Positions 1 through 6,248 of a stretch of 8,135 nucleotides of DNA are shown here, piece by piece. Origin of the DNA: Mollicutes bacterium (GTDB lineage: Bacteria > Bacillota_I > Bacilli_A > RF39 > UBA660). The notes under the pieces are model-generated. The model was not told the DNA's origin. It did no database searches and saw only the letters and a program-made list of their open reading frames with translations. The stretch's first letter is position 1, and each line of letters opens with the position of its first letter. The translations under genes were made by a program, and so were the position numbers. Location: assembly GCA_012841465.1 (NCBI GenBank), contig DUUS01000120.1, positions 1-8,135 on the forward strand. Direction: 5' to 3'.

Positions 1-388
1 CAGCAGCTAGGCAGTGTGAACTAATTAAACAAATTCCTTTTTTAATGTGTTTTGACATTATAAAGCTTCCTAGGGTTATAAGTATTGATGAAAACGAAGC
101 ACACGCTGAGTATAGTCCCATATGAGGAATATTACTATCTACTGCTCCAAGGGCTGAAGCCGTTAGTTGATTTGTTAAATCACTTGATAGTATTACATCG
201 GGTTTTTCTTTATTTAATAAATTATTTAGTACTGTCTTTTGCATTTTACTTTCTGCTTGTTCAATTGTTTTAGCTCCATAGTAATAATCTTTTATAAAAA
301 AATCACAGTTTTTCAGACCATTTTCTTTTTCTAAAGGACCTGATAAAGTATAGTATTTATTTATATAAACATCTTTAAACTCAAACAT
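1..388 (-). CDS. spoVAD: Stage V sporulation protein AD (SpoVAD), N-terminal 129 residues, cut by window edge
   Basis: SpoVAD is a thiolase-fold protein of the spore inner-membrane SpoVA channel, which moves dipicolinic acid into the forespore and releases it at germination. I translated the frame by hand from ATG at 388-386. It opens MFEFKDVYINKYYTLSGPLE, stays open to position 1 and shows DLTNQ (70-74), the thiolase-like GLYSACASF block (91-99, Cys96 in the position of the family's conserved Cys) and an SSH segment (123-125). These match the SpoVAD N-terminal half; the family is usually about 330-340 residues, so more than half lies outside the window. The start overlaps the spoVAC stop by 8 nt and has an AAAGGTG ribosome site 7 nt upstream, indicating translational coupling. 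SpoVAE would be expected next, beyond the edge. Confidence 0.92.
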   Translation of the reverse strand, partial: MFEFKDVYINKYYTLSGPLEKENGLKNCDFFIKDYYYGAKTIEQAESKMQKTVLNNLLNKEKPDVILSSDLTNQLTASALGAVDSNIPHMGLYSACASFSSILITLGSFIMSKHIKKGICLISSHCLAA

Positions 389-821
389 ATAGTATCACCT
401 TTACTATTGCCATTATAAAAGCAAAAAGAATTCCATATAAAAGTACTGACCCGGCTAATTTAAAAACATTACTTCCAATACCTGTTACAAATCCATCTTT
501 TCGATAATCAAGTATTGAACTTGTTATTGAATGAGCAAAACCTGTTATAGGTATAATTAAACCACTTTTAAATTTAGATACTAGAGAATCCATAAAACCT
601 AAAGATGTAAAAAGAGTTGCTAAAAATATAAAAATAAGTAGCATCCATCCTATAGCATCTCTTACCGGTATTGAAAAGACATTAACTAAAAATAACTTTA
701 TACACTCTGCTAAGAATCCTAAAACTCCTCCCATAACAAAAGAGTTTATTGCATTTTCCATTTTGTTTTCTTTAGGGGTTACTTTTTCAACAAGTTTTAA
801 ATATTCTTCTTTTTTCACCAT
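381..821 (-). CDS. spoVAC: Stage V sporulation protein AC (SpoVAC), membrane channel component
   Basis: SpoVAC is a small integral membrane protein of the spore SpoVA channel for dipicolinic acid. With ATG at 821-819 the product is 146 residues, close to the usual ~150. A short polar N-terminus (VKKEEYLKLVEKVTPKENK) matches the family's start. Hydrophobic segments lie at about 26-48, 56-77, 86-104 and 113-144. The family signature PITGFAHSI (91-99) and the later GIGSNVFKLAG (114-124) are clear. Start choice is uncertain: an in-frame TTG at 857 would add 12 residues but overlaps the sigma gene and has only a weak ribosome site. A GTG at 818, one codon after the ATG, sits 5 nt after GGTG and is also possible. 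It lies 25 nt after the sigma gene and overlaps spoVAD by 8 nt. Confidence 0.93.
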   Translation of the reverse strand: MVKKEEYLKLVEKVTPKENKMENAINSFVMGGVLGFLAECIKLFLVNVFSIPVRDAIGWMLLIFIFLATLFTSLGFMDSLVSKFKSGLIIPITGFAHSITSSILDYRKDGFVTGIGSNVFKLAGSVLLYGILFAFIMAIVKVILYV

Positions 822-846
822 ATCACCATTAATATTATGAACATTT

Positions 847-1497
847 TTAAGATGCAATATACTCTTTTATTTTTTTCTTAGACGCAGTTTCTACTCTTGA
901 TACCTTTACTTGACTGATTCCTAAAATATCTGCCGTTTCACTTTGAGTTAAATCATGAAAGTATCGATAGTCAATTACTGATTGTTCTAGAGGGTCAAGC
1001 GTTTCAATAGATTGATTTACTAATATTTGATCAACATAATTTTCTTCTTTTCCGATGCATTCTTTTATAGGAAGCTCTCCATTTAATGTTTTGTATTCAT
1101 CATCTAGACTTATCATTTGACTTGTAAGCATTATTACTTCATTTGCTAAGCTCTCATCTATTTCAGCATAAAGACATATTTCAGTGAGTGTTGGTACTTT
1201 ATTTAACTTTTGAGTAAGTTCTACCTTAGCAAGTTCTAATTCTTTTAATATTTTTAAATATTCTTTGTTTACTTTAATGTCTTTACTTTTATTAGTAAGT
1301 TCATACATTTCTCCAAAGATATATTTATAGGCATAGGTCATAAAGTTAGCTCCACCATTTTCATCATATTTCCGGTGTGCTTTAATTAAACCAATACAAC
1401 CAGCCTGAAATAAATCAGATACTTCAACATTATAAAACTTTCTAGCTATTTTATAAATATAAAGTTCATACTGCTCAATAAGCTTAATTTCGTCCAT
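847..1497 (-). CDS. sigF: Sporulation sigma factor, SigF-like, short N-terminus
   Basis: This is a sigma-70 family factor. Region 2 covers about residues 5-68 with the core-binding motif DLFQAGCIGL (28-37), followed by FMTYAYKYIFGEM (52-64), the counterpart of the FSTYAVPMIIGEI block of SigF/SigG. Region 3 is about 74-130 (KLNKVPTLTEI at 97-107). Region 4 is about 160-212, with a helix-turn-helix at 183-202 (LTQSETADILGISQVKVSR). Position between a SpoIIAA-like gene and spoVAC favours SigF, the early forespore sigma, over SigG. At 216 residues it is roughly 35-40 shorter than typical SigF, because almost nothing precedes region 2. An in-frame TAA at 1512-1510 rules out an upstream start. ATG follows the STAS stop by 1 nt, with AAGG 6 nt before it inside the STAS gene end. 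No SpoIIAB gene is present. Confidence 0.87.
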   Translation of the reverse strand: MDEIKLIEQYELYIYKIARKFYNVEVSDLFQAGCIGLIKAHRKYDENGGANFMTYAYKYIFGEMYELTNKSKDIKVNKEYLKILKELELAKVELTQKLNKVPTLTEICLYAEIDESLANEVIMLTSQMISLDDEYKTLNGELPIKECIGKEENYVDQILVNQSIETLDPLEQSVIDYRYFHDLTQSETADILGISQVKVSRVETASKKKIKEYIAS

Positions 1498-1498
1498 T

Positions 1499-1813
1499 TT
1501 AAACCTTAATTAAAGAAAGTACTGCTAGTTCATCAGAAACAATATTGAATTCATTTAAATTAAGAGTTGTATTACAAATAAAACAATCTCCTTTATTTTT
1601 GATGCAAGCATTCTTTCCTTTTTTAAGAGAATCCTTTCCATAATTATCTATATCAGTTACTGCTTTTAAGTTATATACTAAATACTTTATTCCATTATTA
1701 TCTATAACTGGTATTAAATAATTATTTAAACTTCTTACTGTATATTTATTAAGATTACCTTTTAATCTTACAAATAATATTCCTTTTCTATATTCCATAT
1801 TTATTTTTAACAT
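1499..1813 (-). CDS. spoIIAA: SpoIIAA-like STAS-domain protein (anti-anti-sigma-F homologue), phospho-serine replaced
   Basis: SpoIIAA normally frees sigma-F by binding the anti-sigma kinase SpoIIAB, which phosphorylates it on Ser58. This 104-residue protein aligns by eye along nearly the whole of SpoIIAA: an N-terminal strand pair (GILFVRLKGNLNKYT, 11-25), IKYLVYNLKAV (42-52), and a later strand GDCFICNT (75-82). The phosphorylation loop, Asp-Ser-Ser-Gly in canonical proteins, reads Asp56-Asn57-Tyr58-Gly59, so the acceptor serine is a tyrosine; Ser62 is the nearest serine. It is a little short at the C-terminus. ATG at 1813 has AAGGTG 6 nt upstream. The gene lies first in the compressed spoIIA-spoVA cluster, 43 nt after the upstream membrane-protein gene. 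Identity as a SpoIIAA homologue rests on alignment plus synteny; retained function is uncertain. Confidence 0.8.
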   Translation of the reverse strand: MLKINMEYRKGILFVRLKGNLNKYTVRSLNNYLIPVIDNNGIKYLVYNLKAVTDIDNYGKDSLKKGKNACIKNKGDCFICNTTLNLNEFNIVSDELAVLSLIKV

Positions 1814-1832
1814 TTATCACACCTTCTAATTT

Positions 1833-1861
1833 AATATAGGTTAAGAGAACATATTTTTAAA
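1833..1861 (-). promoter_or_regulatory. Possible promoter of the STAS-sigma-spoVAC-spoVAD cluster
   Basis: On the minus strand TTTAAA (1861-1856) and TATATT (1838-1833) are separated by 17 nt and sit just upstream of the SpoIIAA-like gene, with the -35 overlapping the end of the preceding gene. The pattern fits a vegetative sigma-A type promoter, but in DNA this AT-rich such matches arise easily. I did not see a convincing sigma-H type site, which drives spoIIA in Bacillus. Read-through from the upstream gene is the alternative. Confidence 0.28.
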
Positions 1862-3110
1862 CAGATTCGACAAAACCTTTTCTTAATTTCAGTATAATTA
1901 CTAATAAAATGAGTATAATTAAAGGAATAAACAATAATTTATTACTTTTCTTCTCTTCTTTTGTACTCATATTTAACAGTTCTTTAGTAATTATTTCTTC
2001 CCTAGGAATACTTCTCATTTCTTTATTAGTTATCTTTATTACCTCTTTAGGTTTATTATTATTTTCTTGTTTTTCTTTAGATTTAGTTTCTTTATTATTA
2101 ATTTCGGTTATTTTTCCATTGTTTATTTCTTGAATATTGATATTAATTTCTTCTTTAAAACAAAAACCACTTTCTAAACATATTTCAATATTTTGAATCC
2201 CATTTTCAAATAAATTTAAATTATTTATCTTAGCAATATTACTAGAAGAATATTCTATTATAGTATCATTTAAATTGTTTACTTCTTCGTTTATAATTAT
2301 TTTATCTCTTTTATAATAATCATAAACAATCTTTTTATCATTTAAATCATGAAGATAATTACTTAATGGTTCTTTGGTATACTGATTAGTAATTTCTTTA
2401 TTCATAAGATAATGTTTATATAATATTTCTTTAGATAGAAAATAATGTTTCTTTTCATATCCTTTAAAGTTAACTGAATAGATTTCTGTTTCATCATGTC
2501 TTATAACTTTGTTTTCAAATAAAGTATAATCACTATTTAAATCATCCGTAAGATAAAAATCAAAAGTTATTTCATCACTATGCATAATAGTAAAATGAAA
2601 ATCAATTACTAACTCATCCATCGGAAGCAATCTATTAAAATTTAAAATCATTTGACTATTATTACCAACATTATCTCTAAATAAAAAATTAGTGTTATGG
2701 ATAGTAAAATGAATTCTCTCACCACTGAGATAAAAGAACATTTTATTAAACTTAATATCTCCTTCTTTAAAATTATTCATAATAATATATTGAAAATCTT
2801 TATTATAAGTATTTATAAAAGAAGTATGAGGTCCAGTAGCTCCTTCTTCATAACTATCTAAATAAACTTCTTTTTCAATATAATCATCTTCATCTACTAA
2901 ATAATCATTATTATTTAAAGAAAGATAACCAATATCCTCTCTTACTAATAAATAGTTATTATATAAAGTTTTCTCTTCTCTTTTTAAAAGATCATTTTCT
3001 TCATAAAATACGCTTTCATTTTCTTTATATAAATAATAATCACTGTAAATAACCTTTCCATTTACCTTAATTGGTATTAATAATAAAAACACAATAATAA
3101 TTTTTTTCAT
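1857..3110 (-). CDS. Secreted, C-terminally membrane-anchored protein of unknown function
   Basis: I do not recognise a family. The 417-residue product begins with a Sec-type signal peptide (MKKIIIVFLLLIPIKVNG, possible cleavage around residue 18-20). A large polar, Tyr-, Asn- and Asp-rich, probably beta-rich region spans about 20-330, with two cysteines six apart (Cys311, Cys317) that could form a disulfide. A Lys/Glu/Asn-rich linker (about 330-390) leads to a single transmembrane helix (392-408) and a short basic tail. No LPXTG motif precedes the helix, so anchoring is by the membrane rather than sortase. This predicts a type I topology with the bulk outside the cell, or in the intermembrane space if made in a sporangium. 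ATG follows AAAGGAT at 3123-3117. It is on the same strand as and 43 nt upstream of the spore cluster, and divergent from the glycosyltransferase cassette. A spore role is possible from position only. Confidence 0.85.
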   Translation of the reverse strand: MKKIIIVFLLLIPIKVNGKVIYSDYYLYKENESVFYEENDLLKREEKTLYNNYLLVREDIGYLSLNNNDYLVDEDDYIEKEVYLDSYEEGATGPHTSFINTYNKDFQYIIMNNFKEGDIKFNKMFFYLSGERIHFTIHNTNFLFRDNVGNNSQMILNFNRLLPMDELVIDFHFTIMHSDEITFDFYLTDDLNSDYTLFENKVIRHDETEIYSVNFKGYEKKHYFLSKEILYKHYLMNKEITNQYTKEPLSNYLHDLNDKKIVYDYYKRDKIIINEEVNNLNDTIIEYSSSNIAKINNLNLFENGIQNIEICLESGFCFKEEININIQEINNGKITEINNKETKSKEKQENNNKPKEVIKITNKEMRSIPREEIITKELLNMSTKEEKKSNKLLFIPLIILILLVIILKLRKGFVESV

Positions 3111-3194
3111 ATTCCCATCCTTTATTATTTATTGTTGTAAATTAAACTTTATTTTCCTTTATTTATAAATGTTAAATAAGCAGGCAGTTATGAA

Positions 3195-3223
3195 TTTACT
3201 TAATAAAATTAATATGATAATAT
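3195..3223 (+). promoter_or_regulatory. Possible promoter of the glycosyltransferase cassette
   Basis: In the 145-bp divergent intergenic region (3111-3255), TTTACT (3195-3200) and TAATAT (3218-3223) are spaced 17 nt apart and lie about 30 nt upstream of the glycosyltransferase start. The -10 match is mediocre (4 of 6) and the whole region is AT-rich, so support is weak. I saw no clear counterpart for the gene leading in the opposite direction, and no other structure in this gap. Confidence 0.3.
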
Positions 3224-3255
3224 TATGTTAGTTAAGAAATCTATGGAGGTTTAAC

Positions 3256-3963
3256 TTGAAAGCATTAGTAATTATTCCAGCTTTTAATGAAGAAGAAAAT
3301 ATAGTGAAAACGGTCAACTCTTTAATAAACATAAAGATATCTAATGTTAAATTAGATTATATAATTATTAATGACGGATCAAATGATAATACCCTTGATG
3401 TAATTAAAAAAAACAAACTTAAGTTTATTGATTTACCATTTAACCTAGGTATAGGTGGTGCTGTACAAACAGGTTATAAATACGCTCTATATAAAAATTA
3501 TGATATCGCTATTCAGTTTGATGGTGATGGACAACATAATCCTAGTTATATTGAAAGTTTAATTAAAGAGTTAAATAATGGATGTGACTTAGTTATTGGC
3601 TCTAGGTATATTGAAAATAATGATACTTTTAAATCTACTAAATACAGAAGAATGGGGAAAAATATACTTTCATTTTTAATAAAGATTTTTACTTCTGCTA
3701 AAATAACAGACCCCACATCAGGTTTTAGAGCTTGCAATAAAAAAATTATTAAAAAGTTTGCTGATAACTATCCTAGTGATTATCCAGAGCCTGATACTTT
3801 GGTTTCTATATTAAAAGATAAATATATAGTTAAAGAAATATCTGTTGAAATGAATGAAAGAGCTGGTGGCACTTCTTCAATTACGCCTATAAAAGCTATT
3901 TATTATATGATAAAGGTTAGTTTTTCAATAATTATTACAGCAATTAGTAAGAGGGAAAAATAA
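3256..3963 (+). CDS. Family 2 glycosyltransferase, polyprenyl-phosphate (DPM1-like) type
   Basis: It likely transfers a sugar from a nucleotide donor to polyprenyl phosphate on the inner face of the membrane. The GT-A fold motifs are all visible in 235 residues: PAFNEEEN (8-15), INDGSNDNT (38-46), the metal-binding DxD within FDGDGQHNP (88-96, Asp89 and Asp91), IGSRYI (114-119), the acceptor-side TDPTSGFRA (151-159) and EPD (178-180). A weakly hydrophobic stretch (about 214-230) may act as a membrane-facing helix, but there is no fused GtrA domain. The start is TTG at 3256, chosen because GGAGG lies 6 nt upstream and the conserved N-terminal strand begins immediately. The next gene starts 1 nt after the stop. 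Donor and sugar cannot be read from the sequence. Confidence 0.94.
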   Translation: MKALVIIPAFNEEENIVKTVNSLINIKISNVKLDYIIINDGSNDNTLDVIKKNKLKFIDLPFNLGIGGAVQTGYKYALYKNYDIAIQFDGDGQHNPSYIESLIKELNNGCDLVIGSRYIENNDTFKSTKYRRMGKNILSFLIKIFTSAKITDPTSGFRACNKKIIKKFADNYPSDYPEPDTLVSILKDKYIVKEISVEMNERAGGTSSITPIKAIYYMIKVSFSIIITAISKREK

Positions 3964-3964
3964 A

Positions 3965-4306
3965 ATGAGTTTAAGATTAATAATAATTTTAATAACTACA
4001 ATTACTTTATTTATGGTATATGTATATTTAAGATTAAGAAATAATAAAATTTCCACCAAATATTCTTTAATTTGGTTTTTAGTTTCTTTTATAATGATTT
4101 TAGCAACATTGAAACATGATTTTATGGGAATAATCGCCAATTTTTTTGGAATAGAAGTTACTTCTAATTTTATATTTCTTATAATTATTGGTATATTACT
4201 AATAATAATATTTTTTATGAGTGCTACTGTTTCTAAGCTAAATGATAAAACCACTTTTCTAGCTCAAGAAGTTGCTATTTTAAAAAATAAATCTAAGGAG
4301 AAATAA
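3965..4306 (+). CDS. Small DUF2304-type membrane protein, glycosyltransferase partner
   Basis: The 113-residue protein has three predicted transmembrane helices (about 3-22, 33-49 and 65-85) followed by a C-terminal helical, coiled-coil-like tail (about 86-110, with KLNDKTTFLAQEVAILKNK). Size, topology, the RNNKISTKYSLIWFLVS segment (25-41) and the tail match the DUF2304 family, whose members commonly sit beside DPM1-like glycosyltransferases; the biochemical role is not established. It is coupled to its neighbours: ATG is 1 nt after the glycosyltransferase stop, with GAGGG inside that gene 9 nt upstream, and the next gene starts 3 nt after its own stop. I infer that it helps anchor the transferase or handle its lipid-linked product. 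Confidence 0.83.
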   Translation: MSLRLIIILITTITLFMVYVYLRLRNNKISTKYSLIWFLVSFIMILATLKHDFMGIIANFFGIEVTSNFIFLIIIGILLIIIFFMSATVSKLNDKTTFLAQEVAILKNKSKEK

Positions 4307-4309
4307 TTA

Positions 4310-6094
4310 ATGAATAAGAAAAACATTACTTCTTTTATAATAGCTAGTTTAATATCTTTTAGTTTTATAGTCGATCTTAACATTAATAATCTTATTGATG
4401 TTAGTAGTAATAAAAATTTATTATATTTAGCTTTAGTAATTTTTATATTTAAATTTTATAAAAAATATAATGAAAAAAATATTTATTTTGGTTTTAAGTT
4501 ACTAGCGTTCTTATTTTCTATATTTATGATCTTTGGTTATAGTTATGATAAGTTAAATAGCTGGGATTTTGTTTTTGGTAATAATATATTTATTATTATA
4601 TCAATATTTAAATTTATCGGGTTTTATTCTTTTTTTAAAATTTTAATAAACTTAATATATAATTTTATTAAAAATATAAAATTTAAAAATATTAAAAATA
4701 AATTATTAGATAAATTTAATAAAAAACCTCTTTTATATAGCGGGATAATAATTTTATTATGCTGGCTTCCCTATATAATTAGTTTTTACCCAGTTATACT
4801 ATCACCAGATCCTACTAATCAAATAAAACAATTTTACGGAATACCGACTAGATATATTGATGGTATAAACTTAGTTAATGAAGATGTTTTAATTACTAAT
4901 GATAACCCTATATTACACACCTTGTTATTAGGTGGTACTATGAATATAGGTCACAGTATTGGGAATGATAACTTAGGATTATTCATTTATTCTATTATCC
5001 AAATATCTATTCTTTTAGGAGCGCTTTTATATTCCATAAAACATTTAATGAAAAACAAAGTGCCTAGTCATTTAATATTTATAACTGTTATTATATATGC
5101 TTTAGTACCTATTTTTCCTTTGTATAGCATGAGTGCTGTTAAAGATGTAATATTTAGTTCATTTATGCTTATCTTTGTAGTGAAGTTATATGATTTTATC
5201 AGATATCAAAATATCAGTAAAAAAGATTATGTTATATTGACTTTAATTTCTCTTGCTGTTTGTTTAAGTAGAAATAATGGTATATATCATATTTTATTAT
5301 CGCTTCCTTTTTCTATATTTTTCATTAAAAAAGAATGGTTTAAAATAATATTAGTAACAGTTATTTCTACTGGTATTTATTTGCTGTTTGTAAACTCACT
5401 TCCGTATTTTCAAATAACACCAGGTAATAAAAGAGAGATGTATTCAATTCCATTTCAACAAACAGCAAGATATGTAAAATATTATGGCGATGAATTAACA
5501 CCATATGAAAGAGATGTTATTGATAAATTGTTGGTTTTAGATACTCTTGCTGAGCGATATAACCCGGAAAAGTCTGATGCCGTTAAAAATAAATTTAATG
5601 CTTTAGCAACAGATGATGAATTTAATGAGTATTTAAAAGTTTGGTTTTATCAATTTTTAAAGCACCCCAGTGTTTATCTAGAGGCCACTATTAATAATGT
5701 CTATGGATATTTTTATCCTAATACAAGTAAATGGTATATATATTATAAAGAATACAATAGAATAAATGAAACAGGAAAGTTTAATTATCATTACAATAAT
5801 TTAGATACTGGAAGAAATATATTAGTAGGCTTTGGACAAGCATTTAAAAAATTACCTGTAATTGGTTTATATGTAAATATTGGTTTTGTTGTTTGGATAT
5901 ATCTATTTATGCTAATTTATTTAATAAAAGAAAAATTAAATAAATATATTGTAGTACTTTTACCTGCCCTATCATTAATACTTGTATGTGTAGCAAGCCC
6001 TGTTAATACATACTTTAGATATGCTTTACCATATATAGTCTCTCTTCCTGCTGTAGCCTTACTATTATATTCAGCAAGTAAGAAACTAAATTGA
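4310..6094 (+). CDS. Polytopic membrane protein, GT-C-like (DUF6020-like)
   Basis: This 594-residue protein has about 12 hydrophobic segments, including ones near 8-26, 37-50, 60-78, 92-118, 142-162, 222-241, 254-274, 278-295, 306-322, 342-362, 520-540 and 546-588. The first large outer loop carries FYPVILSPDPTNQ (159-171) and NPILHTLL (199-206), and SAVKDVIFSSF lies at 275-285. An acidic residue (Asp167) in the loop before the next helices is the layout of GT-C glycosyltransferases, which use lipid-phosphate sugars outside the membrane, and I recall the FYP-SPD plus HPxLHT-like pattern from DUF6020 proteins. A soluble segment at about 370-500 separates the last helices. ATG has AAGGAG 9 nt upstream. 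As the third gene of the cassette, it may use the lipid-linked sugar made by the first. The function is inferred; the acceptor is unknown. Confidence 0.78.
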   Translation: MNKKNITSFIIASLISFSFIVDLNINNLIDVSSNKNLLYLALVIFIFKFYKKYNEKNIYFGFKLLAFLFSIFMIFGYSYDKLNSWDFVFGNNIFIIISIFKFIGFYSFFKILINLIYNFIKNIKFKNIKNKLLDKFNKKPLLYSGIIILLCWLPYIISFYPVILSPDPTNQIKQFYGIPTRYIDGINLVNEDVLITNDNPILHTLLLGGTMNIGHSIGNDNLGLFIYSIIQISILLGALLYSIKHLMKNKVPSHLIFITVIIYALVPIFPLYSMSAVKDVIFSSFMLIFVVKLYDFIRYQNISKKDYVILTLISLAVCLSRNNGIYHILLSLPFSIFFIKKEWFKIILVTVISTGIYLLFVNSLPYFQITPGNKREMYSIPFQQTARYVKYYGDELTPYERDVIDKLLVLDTLAERYNPEKSDAVKNKFNALATDDEFNEYLKVWFYQFLKHPSVYLEATINNVYGYFYPNTSKWYIYYKEYNRINETGKFNYHYNNLDTGRNILVGFGQAFKKLPVIGLYVNIGFVVWIYLFMLIYLIKEKLNKYIVVLLPALSLILVCVASPVNTYFRYALPYIVSLPAVALLLYSASKKLN

Positions 6095-6107
6095 TAGTTA
6101 TATCTTT

Positions 6108-6124
6108 ATAACTTCATAAGTTAT
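6108..6124 (+). terminator. Weak stem-loop after the glycosyltransferase cassette
   Basis: ATAACTT and AAGTTAT form a perfect 7-bp inverted repeat around a 3-nt loop (CAT), 13 nt after the last cassette stop codon, and a T/A-rich tail follows. The stem has only one G-C pair and the T run is short, so it may be an inefficient terminator or chance in AT-rich DNA. Confidence 0.3.
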
Positions 6125-6160
6125 TTAAATATTACATAGGAAACTTCCCGCTTTTTGCCC

Positions 6161-6189
6161 TGGACAAAAGGGCTGAGATATACTATACT
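6161..6189 (+). promoter_or_regulatory. Sigma-A type promoter of the RNase J gene
   Basis: TGGACA (6161-6166) and TATACT (6184-6189) each match the vegetative consensus at 5 of 6 bases and are separated by exactly 17 nt. Transcription would begin near 6196, giving a leader of about 50 nt before the GTG start. The -35 lies in a 5-bp inverted repeat, GCCCT (6157-6161) and AGGGC (6169-6173), the most GC-rich spot in this gap, which could be an operator or a chance feature. Confidence 0.6.
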
Positions 6190-6248
6190 AGTACTTACCA
6201 AGAAAACTTTAATTAATTTTGTTTTTTTAGAAGGAGGAATTTTTTATC

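Noticed and set aside
85..273. Open plus-strand frame of 62 residues at the left edge
   Set aside because: The minus strand encodes a recognisable SpoVAD N-terminus across the same bases.
1909..2133. Open plus-strand frame encoding a very hydrophobic 74-residue peptide
   Set aside because: It lies wholly antisense to the membrane-protein gene and reflects its Lys/Asn/Glu-rich linker and membrane helix read in reverse; no ribosome site or family resemblance.
3546..3737. Open minus-strand frame of 63 residues
   Set aside because: It lies antisense within the conserved catalytic part of the family 2 glycosyltransferase.
3925..4254. Open minus-strand frame of 109 residues
   Set aside because: It is antisense to the DUF2304-type gene, which has proper spacing, a ribosome site and family features; the reverse frame has none.
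6171..6178. GGCTGAGA, resembling the conserved CTGAGA core of a TPP riboswitch, just upstream of RNase J
   Set aside because: The partner core motif (ACCTGAT-like) and the supporting helices are missing, the segment is the spacer of a good promoter, and RNase J is not a thiamine gene.
6200..6230. AT-only stem (AAAAC with GTTTT, followed by a T run) between the promoter and the RNase J start
   Set aside because: The stem is weak with a large AT loop and falls inside the predicted leader of RNase J, so it is unlikely to be a terminator.
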